DNA of 27,796 nucleotides from an uncultured Collinsella sp. (GTDB lineage: Bacteria; Actinomycetota; Coriobacteriia; Coriobacteriales; Coriobacteriaceae). A program made the translations under genes and the position numbers. The stretch is taken from NCBI GenBank assembly GCA_900766165.1, contig CAAFUK010000092.1:1-27796 (forward strand), read 5' to 3'. The notes beneath the pieces were generated by a model, which saw only the letters and a program-made list of their open reading frames with translations, searched no databases and had not been told where the DNA came from. Each line of letters begins with the position of its first letter. The stretch's first letter is position 1. This document shows, one piece after another, positions 15,226 through 23,457 of the stretch.

Positions 15226-16530
15226 TTAGGCGCGTTCGGCACGCGCAAGCTCGGCAGCGACAAGCTTAACGGCCAGCACCAGCACATCGAGCGCGGCCTC
15301 CAAGTCCTCGACCGTGGGATAGCTCGGCGCGATGCGGATGTTGGTGTCGCGCGGGTCCTTGCCATAGGGCCAGGTAGCACCGGCCGGCGTGAGCTTAACG
15401 CCCAGGTCGGCGCAAAGCGCAGCAACCTTTTGGGCCGAGCCCTCGGGACCATCAAAGCTCACAAAGTAGCCGCCGCGGGGATGCGTCCAGGTAGCGCAGC
15501 CCGTCTCGCCCAGGCCCTCGGTGAGCTTACGCTCAACGGCCTCAAAGCGTGGGCGCAAGAACTCGGCATGCTTTTTCATGTGCTCCTTGACCGCCTCGAT
15601 GGTGGGAAGGAAACGCACGTGACGCAGCTGGTTGAGCTTGTCAGCGCTGATGAGGCCGGCCTTCAGGCGCTTGGAGAACTCGGCGATGACCGCGGGGCTC
15701 GCACCGATAAAGCCGATACCGGCGCCCGGGAAGGTGATCTTGGACGTCGAGGCAAAGGCCACCACGCGGTCCTCGGTGCCCGCCGCGCGGGCAAGATCGA
15801 AGATGTTGGCGAGCTTGTCGGTCTCGTCGTACAGGTCGTGCACGCAGTAGGCGTTGTCCCAGAAGATGCGGAAATCGGGCGCGGCCGTGGGCATCTCGAC
15901 CAGGCGACGCACGGTGTCCTCGCTAAAGGTGATACCCGTGGGGTTGGAATACTTGGGCACGCACCAGATGCCCTTGATGGAATCGTCGGCGGCAACGAGG
16001 CGCTCGATCTCGTCCATATCGGGGCCGTTGTCGGTCATCGCGACGGGAACGTTCTCGATACCCAAGTCGGCGGTAATGCCAAAGTGGCGATCGTAGCCGG
16101 GAACCGGGCACAGGAACTTAACCTTCTTGCCGTCGTGCGCTGCCTCGTAAGCCTCCCAAGGGTCGCTACCACACGAGCCGCAACGCCAGAACATACCGGC
16201 GATATCGTGCTCGATCAGCAAGCTCGACGAACCCAGCACGAGCGTCTGCTCGGCGGGGCAACCCAGGAACTCCCCTGCCAGCTTGCGTGCCGAGGGAATG
16301 CCCTCAAAGCAGCCGTAGTTGGAGCAGTCGACGTTGCCGTCGTGCAGATCGGCATCGGCATTGAGGATATCGAGCATGGGTCGAGAGATGTCCACCTGGG
16401 AGGGCGACGGCTTGCCGCGGGCCATGTCGAGCGCCAGGCCCTTGGCCTTGACCTCGGCGACCTCGGCCTTGAGCGCCTCGATGGCGGCATCGAGTTCGGT
16501 GGTTTCCATCTTCTGGTAGATCGTCTGCAT
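15226..16530 (-). CDS. PLP-dependent class I aminotransferase (aspartate aminotransferase-like)
   Basis: This 434-residue enzyme is a fold-type I aminotransferase. ALDMARGKPSPSQVD is near the N-terminus, CVPKYSNPTG(I) near 190-200, FRIFWDNAYCVHDL binds the cofactor, and FASTSKITFPGAG carries the PLP lysine at 264. The C-terminus has the substrate arginine in NIRIAPSYP. The pattern fits the group of putative bacterial aspartate aminotransferases (Aminotran_MocR family). The exact substrate cannot be told. ATG at 16530 follows AAAGG by about 9 nt. It is divergent from the small gene at 16680. Confidence 0.88.
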   Translation of the reverse strand: MQTIYQKMETTELDAAIEALKAEVAEVKAKGLALDMARGKPSPSQVDISRPMLDILNADADLHDGNVDCSNYGCFEGIPSARKLAGEFLGCPAEQTLVLGSSSLLIEHDIAGMFWRCGSCGSDPWEAYEAAHDGKKVKFLCPVPGYDRHFGITADLGIENVPVAMTDNGPDMDEIERLVAADDSIKGIWCVPKYSNPTGITFSEDTVRRLVEMPTAAPDFRIFWDNAYCVHDLYDETDKLANIFDLARAAGTEDRVVAFASTSKITFPGAGIGFIGASPAVIAEFSKRLKAGLISADKLNQLRHVRFLPTIEAVKEHMKKHAEFLRPRFEAVERKLTEGLGETGCATWTHPRGGYFVSFDGPEGSAQKVAALCADLGVKLTPAGATWPYGKDPRDTNIRIAPSYPTVEDLEAALDVLVLAVKLVAAELARAERA

Positions 16531-16571
16531 GGGTGCGACCTTTCACGAAGCGGTACGTTGCAATTCTTCTA

Positions 16572-16577
16572 AGTATA
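16572..16577 (-). promoter_or_regulatory. Candidate -10 box of the aminotransferase gene
   Basis: TATACT on the minus strand lies 42 bp before the ATG, giving a leader of about 35 nt. The -35 box is not recognisable. Confidence 0.35.
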
Positions 16578-16679
16578 GACCGCCACCGTCGCAACGTTAT
16601 GAAGCCGTGATAGATTAAGTCCATCGCAATGAATTACGAATCGCCGCGCATGCCGGCGTGGAGCGCCCAAGGAGGCACT

Positions 16680-16934
16680 ATGGAGTACGGATCGTTCCAG
16701 GCCGAGGAATTCGGCGACCTGCAGCGCCTGGTCGACGGACTGTTTTATGACCGCCACGCCATCGACCGCCTGGATCTGATCGTACAGGCCGAAATCTTGG
16801 ACCTGGCGCCCGATCTCATGGAAATCGTGAACCTTTTGCCGCCCGGCTATTACGACCGCCAGTCACTTTGCGACCAGCTCAACTCCGCCTTGGCCGCCCA
16901 CGGCTGGGGCGCCATCTACGGCACCGTGGAATAA
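16680..16934 (+). CDS. Small hypothetical protein (84 aa)
   Basis: No family was recognised. The protein begins MEYGSFQAEEFGDLQRLVDG, is acidic, and has three short helical-looking segments and LLPPGYYDRQSLCDQLNSAL. The start at 16680 follows AAGGAGG by 4 nt, which is close. An ATG at 16629 would give 101 residues but has no ribosome binding site. It has codon use like its neighbours, is divergent from the aminotransferase gene, and is followed by the terminator within element B. The opposite strand has no competing gene, so it is probably real. Confidence 0.7.
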   Translation: MEYGSFQAEEFGDLQRLVDGLFYDRHAIDRLDLIVQAEILDLAPDLMEIVNLLPPGYYDRQSLCDQLNSALAAHGWGAIYGTVE

Positions 16935-16994
16935 GCCTCGAGGCCGGCGATTTGGCCCGTTTCCCGACCTTGGCGAGGCTTGTTTTAGGGCTTG

Positions 16995-17222
16995 TGGCCA
17001 AAAAAGGGCAAATATGAGTACTGTTACCCTTTTAGTAGCAGCGATTCTTGGTCGAAATCGGCAAAACTCGACTTGAAACTCCCCAATCACCGTCAGCTAG
17101 CGCCAAATTGGAAGTCGATGGTCACTCATTAACGTACAGTTCTTATAACTTTGTTCATTATTTTCCGCACCTAAAATGAAACGCCGTTTGTGACAGTACT
17201 CACAAACGGCGTTTTTTGACCA
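16995..17222. repeat. Terminal-inverted-repeat element, copy B (228 bp)
   Basis: This is homologous to 2447-2663. The left end is almost identical (TGGCCAAAAAA, one base change, then GGCAAATATGAGTACTGTTAC). The interior shares TTTGTTCATTATTTTC with TTTGTTTATTATCTTC of copy A. The right end keeps TGACAGTACTCA and TTTTTTGACCA, but the bases between have changed so that it no longer pairs with the left end and instead forms a local hairpin. The remaining non-coding DNA in 16935-17307 has an 8-bp dyad (AAGCCTCG/CGAGGCTT, 16933-16981) and nothing else recognised. Confidence 0.8.
17180..17217 (+). terminator. Intrinsic terminator formed by the right end of element B
   Basis: AACGCCGTTTGTGA pairs perfectly with TCACAAACGGCGTT around CAGTAC, and TTTT continues the run of T. 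It is well placed to stop transcription from the 84-residue gene. On the minus strand the hairpin is followed by a T-rich TCATTTTA stretch, so it may also end the nhaA message. Confidence 0.85.
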
Positions 17223-17307
17223 CTGGCGTGTCTGGCAGGCGGCAAGCACCACCCGAATCCGCATTTTGAACGCGCCCGAATCGGTTCTGGAGCCGGTTTT
17301 CGCGCTC

Positions 17308-18666
17308 TTACTCGTCCTTGGGCGCGGGATGCTTGCAGATCACACTCATGTAGATCATGCCAAGTACGGCCGCAGTGACAGAGCCGGCGAGAATAGCGGC
17401 CTTGGCGGCCAGAACCTCAAACTGGGCCGTCGGGAAGGCAAGGCCGCTGATGAGGATCGACATGGTAAAGCCGATGCCACCCAGAATGCCCACACCGGCA
17501 ATCATGTGCCAGTTGACATTGCGCGGTAGCTCGCAGGCCCTAAGCTTAACCAGGGCAAACGTCATGCCAAAGATGCCGATCGGCTTGCCCAGCAGCATGC
17601 CAAAGTACACGCCGAGCGTCACCGGGTCGGTGAGCAGCGTGCTCATGTCCACACCCACTAGGCGAACCTGTGCGTTCACGAACGCAAAGATCGGCAGAAT
17701 CACAAAGTTGACCGGCGTGGAGATCAGACGCTCCATGCGGATGAGCGGCGGGGTCACGCGGTGCATGACGCGCTCGACCTTGGTGGTCGAGACGGTAAAG
17801 TCATGCTGGCCCAGGATGTGTGCCTCGTCATCGTAGCGATCATCGAGCAGCGGCAGGCACTCGCCCAACCAATCGGTGAGACTATCGAGCTTGACGCCGC
17901 ACTTGGCCGGGATGGTAAAGGCCAAGATGACGCCGGCGAGCGTAGCGTGCACGCCGCTCTTGAACATGCAGAACCACAGCAGCAGGCCCAGCACCGAGTA
18001 CGGGGCAAGGCGGTAATGCTGCGTCTTGTTGAGCCACACGAGCGCGCAGGTCACAAGCGCGGCGGCGCCCAACCAAAACGGATTGGGGCTCTGACCGTAG
18101 AAGATGGCGATGGCGGCGATGGAAATGAGGTCGTCGGCGATGGCGAGCGTCGAGAAGAACACGCGCACGCCGTTGGGCACGCGATTACCCAAAAGCGACA
18201 GCACGCCCAGCGCAAAGGCAATATCGGTTGCCATGGGAATGGCCCAGCCGTTGTGCGCGCCGGCATGGTTAAAGATCAGATAGATGCAGGCGGGAACGAC
18301 GACGCCGCCCACGGCCGCCAGCATGGGAAGCATAGCCTGGCGCGGGTTTTTGAGCTCGCCGACCGTCATCTCATACTTGAGCTCAATGCCCACCAGCAAA
18401 AAGAAAATCGCCATGAGGAAGTCGTTGACGAAAAGCTCGACGGTGAGACCGGCCGTAAGGTTGCCCAGACCCACATACAGCGGGGTCTCCAAAAAGTGAT
18501 GGATGGCCTCGTAGGCATCGGTATTGGCGCAAATGACGGCGGCGATGGCGGCGAAGACCATGACGGCGGCGGAAATCGTGCCGTTCTCGGCGATGCGCTC
18601 CCAGATGTCGTGACGTTCAAAGCGCTTGCGCTCACGAACGTTGAACAGCTGCTCAGTTGCTGCCAT
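17308..18666 (-). CDS. nhaA: Na+/H+ antiporter NhaA
   Basis: This 452-residue inner-membrane antiporter exchanges sodium for protons, giving salt and pH homeostasis. The key residues of E. coli NhaA are present: ATDIAFALGVLSLLG (Thr147, Asp148) and LAIADDLISI with the ion-binding pair Asp178/Asp179. There are about 11-12 hydrophobic segments. It is longer than the E. coli protein (388 residues) owing to a longer cytoplasmic N-terminus and an inserted hydrophilic loop (about 275-310). ATG at 18666 follows AAAGGAG by 6 nt. A small hairpin (ACGGGA/TCCCGT) lies just upstream of the ribosome binding site. It is separated from ppaC by a terminator. Confidence 0.95.
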   Translation of the reverse strand: MAATEQLFNVRERKRFERHDIWERIAENGTISAAVMVFAAIAAVICANTDAYEAIHHFLETPLYVGLGNLTAGLTVELFVNDFLMAIFFLLVGIELKYEMTVGELKNPRQAMLPMLAAVGGVVVPACIYLIFNHAGAHNGWAIPMATDIAFALGVLSLLGNRVPNGVRVFFSTLAIADDLISIAAIAIFYGQSPNPFWLGAAALVTCALVWLNKTQHYRLAPYSVLGLLLWFCMFKSGVHATLAGVILAFTIPAKCGVKLDSLTDWLGECLPLLDDRYDDEAHILGQHDFTVSTTKVERVMHRVTPPLIRMERLISTPVNFVILPIFAFVNAQVRLVGVDMSTLLTDPVTLGVYFGMLLGKPIGIFGMTFALVKLRACELPRNVNWHMIAGVGILGGIGFTMSILISGLAFPTAQFEVLAAKAAILAGSVTAAVLGMIYMSVICKHPAPKDE

Positions 18667-18810
18667 GGGCGGCTCCTTTCACGGGAAAGCTCCCGTCTTA
18701 AAAAAGCACGGCCCGCCCAAGTGGCGGCGCCGCGCTCTAACGTATTACGCTTGCATCTAGCCTACCCTGCACGACAAGCACGCAGGCGTGGCCGAAAAGC
18801 GGAACCACAG

Positions 18811-18831
18811 GTTGAACATTATTTGTTCAAC
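18811..18831. repeat. 7-bp dyad upstream of nhaA (possible operator)
   Basis: GTTGAAC-N7-GTTCAAC is a perfect dyad in a locally A+T-rich patch, 145 bp upstream of nhaA. It looks like a binding site for a dimeric regulator. No promoter was recognised nearby and no regulator gene is adjacent. Confidence 0.35.
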
Positions 18832-18874
18832 GGCACGGGCATACCTGTCCAAGAGACGACGCGGCGCCGTGCAC

Positions 18875-18914
18875 AAAAAACGACCGGAGCGCGGGGCGTC
18901 CGCGGTCCGGTCGT
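18875..18914 (-). terminator. Intrinsic terminator of ppaC
   Basis: On the minus strand ACGACCGGA pairs with TCCGGTCGT, with an inner CGCG/CGCG extension, and is followed by TTTTTT. It lies 19 bp past the ppaC stop codon. Confidence 0.9.
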
Positions 18915-18933
18915 GGCGCTTGGTCAACTAAAC

Positions 18934-19857
18934 CTAGCAGGCGGCCATGATGGGGGCAGCGACCTGCTTCTTACGGGAGAGGACGCCCGGCATCCAGACG
19001 CCGTCGTGCTCGTCGGCAATGCCCAGGCCCTTCTGAGCGGCCTCGGTCTCGCCCTCGAGCAGGACCTGCGAGCCCTCCTCCATGATGTCGGTGATGCACA
19101 GGACGATGCCGTCGGCACCTTTCTCAGCGGCGTAGGCGCGCATGGCCTCGCGAATCTCGTCGATCATGCCGAGTGCGCGGGTCTTGTCGACAGTCTCGTA
19201 CTGGCCGATGAGCAGCTTCTTGCCGGCGGGCTCGAACATCTTGATGTCGTTGCCGACCATCTCGGCTGCGGTGAAGGAGCCGGACGGGCGGGTGAGGAAG
19301 ACTTCCATGCCAAACTTGACCGGGTCGACGCCCACCTGCTCGCCGAGCTTGGCGGCGACGACGCGGTCGACATCGGTGGTGGTGGGGCTCTTGAGCATGA
19401 GCGTGTCGGTCATCATGGCCGAGAGCAGCAGCTTGGCCTGAACGTCGGAAAGCTCAACGCCGAGCACGCCGGCGAGCTTGGTGACAATGGTGCAGCTGGA
19501 GCCCCAAGGCAGGCAGATGTAGTGCAGCGGGCCGGCGGTCTCGAAGTCGCCGATGCGGTGATGGTCGACAACACCAAAGACCGTCGCGTCCTTAAGGCCG
19601 GCAACGGACTGGGCAGACTCGTTGTGGTCGGTGAGAACGACGAGCTGACCGGCCTCGACGGACTCGACCACGCGGGGCTCGGCGATGCCAGCGTCGGCGA
19701 GCAGCTTGGCGGACTCTGCCGGAAGCTGACCAAGGGCGCAGGCCTCGTAGGTGTTGCCGGCATACTCAACCTGGTTGAGCAGCTGGGACAGGACGACGGC
19801 GCTCATGATAGCGTCGTTATCGGGGTTCTGGTGACCAAAGACAAGAACGTTTGCCAT
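18934..19857 (-). CDS. ppaC: Manganese-dependent inorganic pyrophosphatase (family II, DHH)
   Basis: This 307-residue enzyme hydrolyses pyrophosphate to phosphate, pulling biosynthetic reactions forward. Metal ligands appear in GHQNPDNDA (His9, Asp13, Asp15), LTDHNE (Asp77) and VVDHHR (Asp98, His99, His100). The C-terminal DHHA2 domain ends with the substrate motif SRKKQV. There is no CBS regulatory insert. ATG at 19857 follows GGAGG by 6 nt. The ROK kinase gene lies 132 bp upstream in the same direction; a shared transcript is possible but unproven. Confidence 0.96.
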   Translation of the reverse strand: MANVLVFGHQNPDNDAIMSAVVLSQLLNQVEYAGNTYEACALGQLPAESAKLLADAGIAEPRVVESVEAGQLVVLTDHNESAQSVAGLKDATVFGVVDHHRIGDFETAGPLHYICLPWGSSCTIVTKLAGVLGVELSDVQAKLLLSAMMTDTLMLKSPTTTDVDRVVAAKLGEQVGVDPVKFGMEVFLTRPSGSFTAAEMVGNDIKMFEPAGKKLLIGQYETVDKTRALGMIDEIREAMRAYAAEKGADGIVLCITDIMEEGSQVLLEGETEAAQKGLGIADEHDGVWMPGVLSRKKQVAAPIMAAC

Positions 19858-19989
19858 GGATATCCTCCACTTGATATGTGTACTTGGACGTAGCTATGGT
19901 AGCACGCCGATGCCGAGCCTTCGCAGACGGAAGGGCCGCGGCATAATTTGGGGCAAGTGTTGGGGCGAAGTCTGCCCCCTTTGCACCAG

Positions 19990-20943
19990 CTATTTGCCGG
20001 CGGCGCGCAGAGCTACGTAGGCGGCACCGATGATGCCGGCGTCGTTTCCGAGCGAAGCGACCTTAATGGGCGTCTCGCGCGAGGCAGAGAGCGCGTAGCG
20101 CTGGAAGTACTCGCGAGCCTTGTCGAGGTAGACATCGGCCGAGGCGGAGGCGCCGCCACCGATCAGGAACATCTCGGGGTCGACCACGTTGGCAATAAGC
20201 GCCAGAGCACGGCCGAGATAGTCGGCCATGGTATCGGCCGCGGCAAGCGCGAGCTTGTCACCCTCGCGGCAGGCCTGGAACACGTCCTTGGAATCGGAAG
20301 GGCCGGTGAGCTCGATGGGGTCGACGCCCGCCTTCTTGCACTCGGCAAGGTAGTTGCTCACCACGCCGGTGGCGCTGGAATACTGCTCCAGGTGGCCATG
20401 GCCGCCGCAGCCGCAGGTGCGCTCCTCGGCCGGGTTCAGGCACATGTGGCCAATCTCGCCGCCGGCGCCCACAACACCCGATACCACGTCGCCGTTAACG
20501 ATAACGCCGCCGCCCACACCGGTACCGATGGTGACCATCACCACGTTCTGTACGCCCTTGGCAGAGCCGAGCCAGGCCTCGCCCATGGCAGCGGCGTTGG
20601 CATCGTTCTCATACTTAACGACCGCATCGGGGCAGTGCTTTTGAATGGCGATCCTCAGCTCGGGCAGGTTAATGGCAATGTTGGCCTTGACCTTGGCATC
20701 GCCCGACGCCGGGATGGGACACGGAACGGCCAGGCCAATGCCCGCCACAAAGGCACGCGGAATCTGTGCCTTGGCGACCACCTGGTCGATAGCCTCGGTC
20801 ACCGCGGCAAAGCCCGCAGCGTCAACGATAGGAGGCGTGGGCACGCTGGCCTTGGCAAGCAGGTTGCCGTCCTCGTCGAACAGGCCCTCCTTAACCGAAG
20901 TGCCGCCGACGTCGATGCCGATGTAGTACTGCTTAGGTTCCAT
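19990..20943 (-). CDS. ROK-family glucokinase
   Basis: This 317-residue sugar kinase has the ATP-binding start YIGIDVGGTSVKEG (8-20), the catalytic ENDANAAA (Asp114), GTGVGGGVIVNG, and GGEIGHM with the zinc ligand His166. The zinc motif reads CGCGGHGHLEQ (177-187): the third cysteine of the usual CXCGXXGCXE is a histidine (His184). The likely reaction is glucose plus ATP to glucose 6-phosphate. This suits its place beside a beta-glycoside PTS operon whose hydrolase releases free hexose. The ATG at 20943 was chosen (AAAGGTGGG upstream) because the nucleotide-binding motif begins at once; an in-frame start at 21009 would add unrelated residues. ROK members also include repressors, but no N-terminal HTH is present. 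Confidence 0.9.
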   Translation of the reverse strand: MEPKQYYIGIDVGGTSVKEGLFDEDGNLLAKASVPTPPIVDAAGFAAVTEAIDQVVAKAQIPRAFVAGIGLAVPCPIPASGDAKVKANIAINLPELRIAIQKHCPDAVVKYENDANAAAMGEAWLGSAKGVQNVVMVTIGTGVGGGVIVNGDVVSGVVGAGGEIGHMCLNPAEERTCGCGGHGHLEQYSSATGVVSNYLAECKKAGVDPIELTGPSDSKDVFQACREGDKLALAAADTMADYLGRALALIANVVDPEMFLIGGGASASADVYLDKAREYFQRYALSASRETPIKVASLGNDAGIIGAAYVALRAAGK

Positions 20944-20997
20944 GGGAGCCCACCTTTCTCGTTTAAACATTGCCTGTATGGTACCGCTCTCAAGGCA

Positions 20998-21038
20998 AAA
21001 ACCTACCAAAAAGGGACAGGTTTGTTTTGGCAGGTTTT
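20998..21038. repeat. REP-like imperfect palindrome upstream of the ROK gene
   Basis: AAAACCTACCAAAA and TTTTGGCAGGTTTT pair with one mismatch around 13 nt. The right half contains GGTTTGTTTTGGCAGGTT, which is closely similar to both arms of the repeat at 24898-24977. Confidence 0.65.
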
Positions 21039-21087
21039 ATCTGGGGTAACGCAATTGGCTGCCCAACAGGCCACGCAAGACCATCCC

Positions 21088-21126
21088 CAAAAATAAAGGC
21101 GCCGGGAGGCGGAGGCTCCCGGCGCC
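21088..21126 (-). terminator. Intrinsic terminator of the PTS operon
   Basis: GGCGCCGGGAG (21098-21108) and CTCCCGGCGCC (21116-21126) form a perfect 11-bp stem with a 7-nt loop. On the minus strand it is followed by TTTATTTTT. It lies 59 bp past the IIA stop codon. Confidence 0.92.
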
Positions 21127-21184
21127 CGTCAGAGGGACTATGTTGTCTGTTGGACCGCACGGTCCGTCGCGGCGATAACGCCGA

Positions 21185-21517
21185 CTAGGCCTGAAGTGCC
21201 TGCAGCTGCTTGTGAACCTCGATGAGCTCCGTCGCCATGACGCGCATGGTCTCGGTGCCGGCCATCTGGTCCTCGGCATGCAGCAAAATCAACGGGGCCT
21301 CGCCGTTACGCTCGCCGTTGGCCTCCTTCTTCAGAAGCCCCATGTGAACATCGTGGCCACCGTTATAGGCCTCGTCGCCCTGCTTGATAAGCTCCTCGGC
21401 GGCGTCAAAATCGCCCTCCTTGGCCTTTTGCACGGCATTGATGTACATGCTCTTGGCGGTACCGACGTAGCTGATGATCTCAAAGCAGGTCATCTGCAGT
21501 TCGTTCATATCCTCCAT
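21185..21517 (-). CDS. PTS lactose/cellobiose-family IIA component
   Basis: This 110-residue phosphocarrier takes phosphate from HPr on a histidine, most likely His80 in ILLHAEDQ, and passes it to IIB. The helical-bundle pattern of the family is visible (CFEIISYVGTAKSMY, AKEGDFDAAEELI, HMGLLKKEA, HAEDQMAGTE). ATG at 21517 has AGGTG 6 nt upstream; the IIB stop codon is 9 bp before it. A GTG at 21526 or ATG at 21508 are alternatives. It is the last gene of the operon. Confidence 0.93.
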   Translation of the reverse strand: MEDMNELQMTCFEIISYVGTAKSMYINAVQKAKEGDFDAAEELIKQGDEAYNGGHDVHMGLLKKEANGERNGEAPLILLHAEDQMAGTETMRVMATELIEVHKQLQALQA

Positions 21518-21526
21518 GCAGAGCAC

Positions 21527-21829
21527 CTAGCCCATCACGCTGACGCAGTGGTCGATGATGCCGGCAGCGTTCATGCGGCCGTAGTCGACCATGTTGATAA
21601 CCTCGACCGGGAAGCGGCCGGCGGCCTCCTTCTCAAAATCGCCCTTGGTGTAGCCGATCTGCGGACCAAGCAGCAACATGTCGCACTCGTCCAGGTGATC
21701 GTGGGCCTCGTTCATGGGACGAGCCTCGACCTCAATATCCAGACCACGGTTTGCAACCTCGGCCTGCATCTTCTGGACCAGCAGGCTCGTGGACATACCG
21801 GCATTGCAGCAGAGCATGATCTTCTTCAT
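21527..21829 (-). CDS. PTS lactose/cellobiose-family IIB component
   Basis: This 100-residue cytoplasmic protein receives phosphate on the cysteine of its P-loop: MKKIMLCCNAGMSTSLLV, probably Cys8. It then phosphorylates sugar bound by IIC. MLLLGPQIGY is the conserved second strand. The length and sequence resemble CelA/LicB/ChbB. ATG at 21829 follows AAGGAGG by 5 nt, a strong site. A hairpin lies in the 164-bp gap from IIC. Confidence 0.95.
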   Translation of the reverse strand: MKKIMLCCNAGMSTSLLVQKMQAEVANRGLDIEVEARPMNEAHDHLDECDMLLLGPQIGYTKGDFEKEAAGRFPVEVINMVDYGRMNAAGIIDHCVSVMG

Positions 21830-21932
21830 GGTTTCCTCCTTATAACTGCGCGGCGCGCAGACGACAACTGGTTTTATTCCTTGCGGCTATTGTGCCCACC
21901 CCCCCCCTGCATCTTTACACAAGGGAGAGAGC

Positions 21933-21965
21933 TGCGGGCACCGGCACCGCGTACCGGCGCCCGCA
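21933..21965 (-). repeat. Hairpin between the IIC and IIB genes
   Basis: TGCGGGC-A-CCGG pairs with CCGG-C-GCCCGCA around a 9-nt loop. No T-tract follows on the minus strand. It may protect or process the operon message, giving different IIC and IIB levels. Confidence 0.55.
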
Positions 21966-21993
21966 AAGGTGAAAGGGACGAACGTTAGGCGTT

Positions 21994-23337
21994 CTACTCG
22001 GCGAGAGCCTCCTGCTTGGCGATTGCCTTCTCGGAAATCTTCATAAAGGGCAGGTAGACGGCCATGCCAATGACAATCTCGATAGCCTGCCACACGCCGG
22101 CGCGCCAGTCAAAGCCCGTAGCGAGCAGGGCATTGATGACGGGAGGCATGGTCCAGGGCACCTGGGCGATGCAGGGGCTGATGATGCCTGCGCAGGTAAG
22201 GCCATAGGTGATGCCGATGAACAGATCGGGAAGAAGAACGAACGGGATCATGAGCGGCAGGTTGTACACGATGGGGTAACCGTAGATAACCGGCTCGTTG
22301 ATGTTGAACAGACCAGGCAGGATAGCCATCTTGGAAACGGTCTCGGAAGCCTTGTTCTTGGAGAACAGGAGCGTGTCGAGCAGGAGCATGAGGGTGCAGC
22401 CCGAGCCGCCGATGAGGGCGAAGCTGTTAACGATCTGCATGTTCATGTAGTGATCGGGCTGGATGGTGCCACCGGCGGCAAAGGTAGCCATGTTGTCGAC
22501 GATGAGCATGGTCAGGATCGGCTCGACGGTAGCGCCAGAGATGGTGGACTGGTGAATACCGACGCAGAACAGCAGGTTAGCAAGGGTGTAGATGAGGATA
22601 ACAGCCCACGGACCGGCGTTCATGATGCTCTTGAGCGGGTTGGAGATGCACGTGGAGATGATGGTGCACAGATCGGTGCCGGCGCACACGGCGAGCAGGG
22701 CTGCGGCAAGAGCGAAGACCGCGAGGTTAAGCAGCATCGGAATCATGACGTTGAAGGAGTTGGAGACCGCGGGAGGCACGCCCTCGCCCAGCTTAACCTT
22801 GAGCTTCTCGACGCCAGAAATCTTGATGAAGAGCGAGACGGAAAGCAGGGCGATGATAATAGCCGAGAACAGACCGTTGGTGCCGGTGTTGGCAGTCGAA
22901 AGGGCGCCCGTGACCTCGGCGGAGGTGATCTTGTCGGTGAGCAGTGGGCTCGTGGCGGCAAGCGAGGCGGTGATCTGCTGCGGCATCATGATGACGAAGG
23001 CAGAGATGGCGACGACCACGCAAGCGAGCGGGTTATCGAAACGCTTGTTCTTGGCGAGGCTGTAGCCAATCAATCCGGCCAAGATAATGGCAGAGACGTT
23101 GAGGGTGCCCAGCGTAATTGCCGAGCCCCACGTCTGAAGGTTGGCAAGGCCCGCCGCATCGAGCGGGAACAGAGGGAACACGACGTTGTTAATAAGAACC
23201 GCGATACCCGCAAGGATATAAAGCGGCGTGATGGTCGCGAAGGCGTCACGCAGGGAACGCAGGTGAACCTGGTTTCCCACCTTCGCAGAGACCTCGGCAA
23301 ACTTGTCGAGGAAGCTCTTTCCGTTGTCACTGGCCAT
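21994..23337 (-). CDS. PTS lactose/cellobiose-family IIC permease
   Basis: This 447-residue membrane component carries the sugar across the membrane and presents it for phosphorylation by IIB. Typical motifs are GEGVPPAVSNSF (185-196), GIHQ (His262), and FNINEPVIYGYPIVYN (Glu348), the sugar-binding hairpin of the EIIC superfamily. About 10 hydrophobic segments are present. ATG at 23337 follows AGGAG by 5 nt. It lies 120 bp after the GH1 gene in the same direction. Sequence alone does not separate cellobiose, lactose or other beta-glycosides. Confidence 0.95.
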   Translation of the reverse strand: MASDNGKSFLDKFAEVSAKVGNQVHLRSLRDAFATITPLYILAGIAVLINNVVFPLFPLDAAGLANLQTWGSAITLGTLNVSAIILAGLIGYSLAKNKRFDNPLACVVVAISAFVIMMPQQITASLAATSPLLTDKITSAEVTGALSTANTGTNGLFSAIIIALLSVSLFIKISGVEKLKVKLGEGVPPAVSNSFNVMIPMLLNLAVFALAAALLAVCAGTDLCTIISTCISNPLKSIMNAGPWAVILIYTLANLLFCVGIHQSTISGATVEPILTMLIVDNMATFAAGGTIQPDHYMNMQIVNSFALIGGSGCTLMLLLDTLLFSKNKASETVSKMAILPGLFNINEPVIYGYPIVYNLPLMIPFVLLPDLFIGITYGLTCAGIISPCIAQVPWTMPPVINALLATGFDWRAGVWQAIEIVIGMAVYLPFMKISEKAIAKQEALAE

Positions 23338-23457
23338 GATTGCTCCTAACTTTCAAATCCGGCCTTTTCCTATGCGCACGGTGGTCTGTCGCCCTCTGCC
23401 ACCAGATGTGCCATGTGTTGCGCGCGGCGGCGCGCGGTCTGGGCGTTCGCCCGGTCG

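Noticed and set aside
18691..18720. Hairpin upstream of nhaA as a known nhaA-type riboswitch
   Set aside because: The stem ACGGGA/TCCCGT is too small and no conserved riboswitch core could be seen.
17761..19893. Long plus-strand open frame opposite nhaA and ppaC
   Set aside because: It is the complement of two well-defined genes and crosses the ppaC terminator; no recognisable domain.
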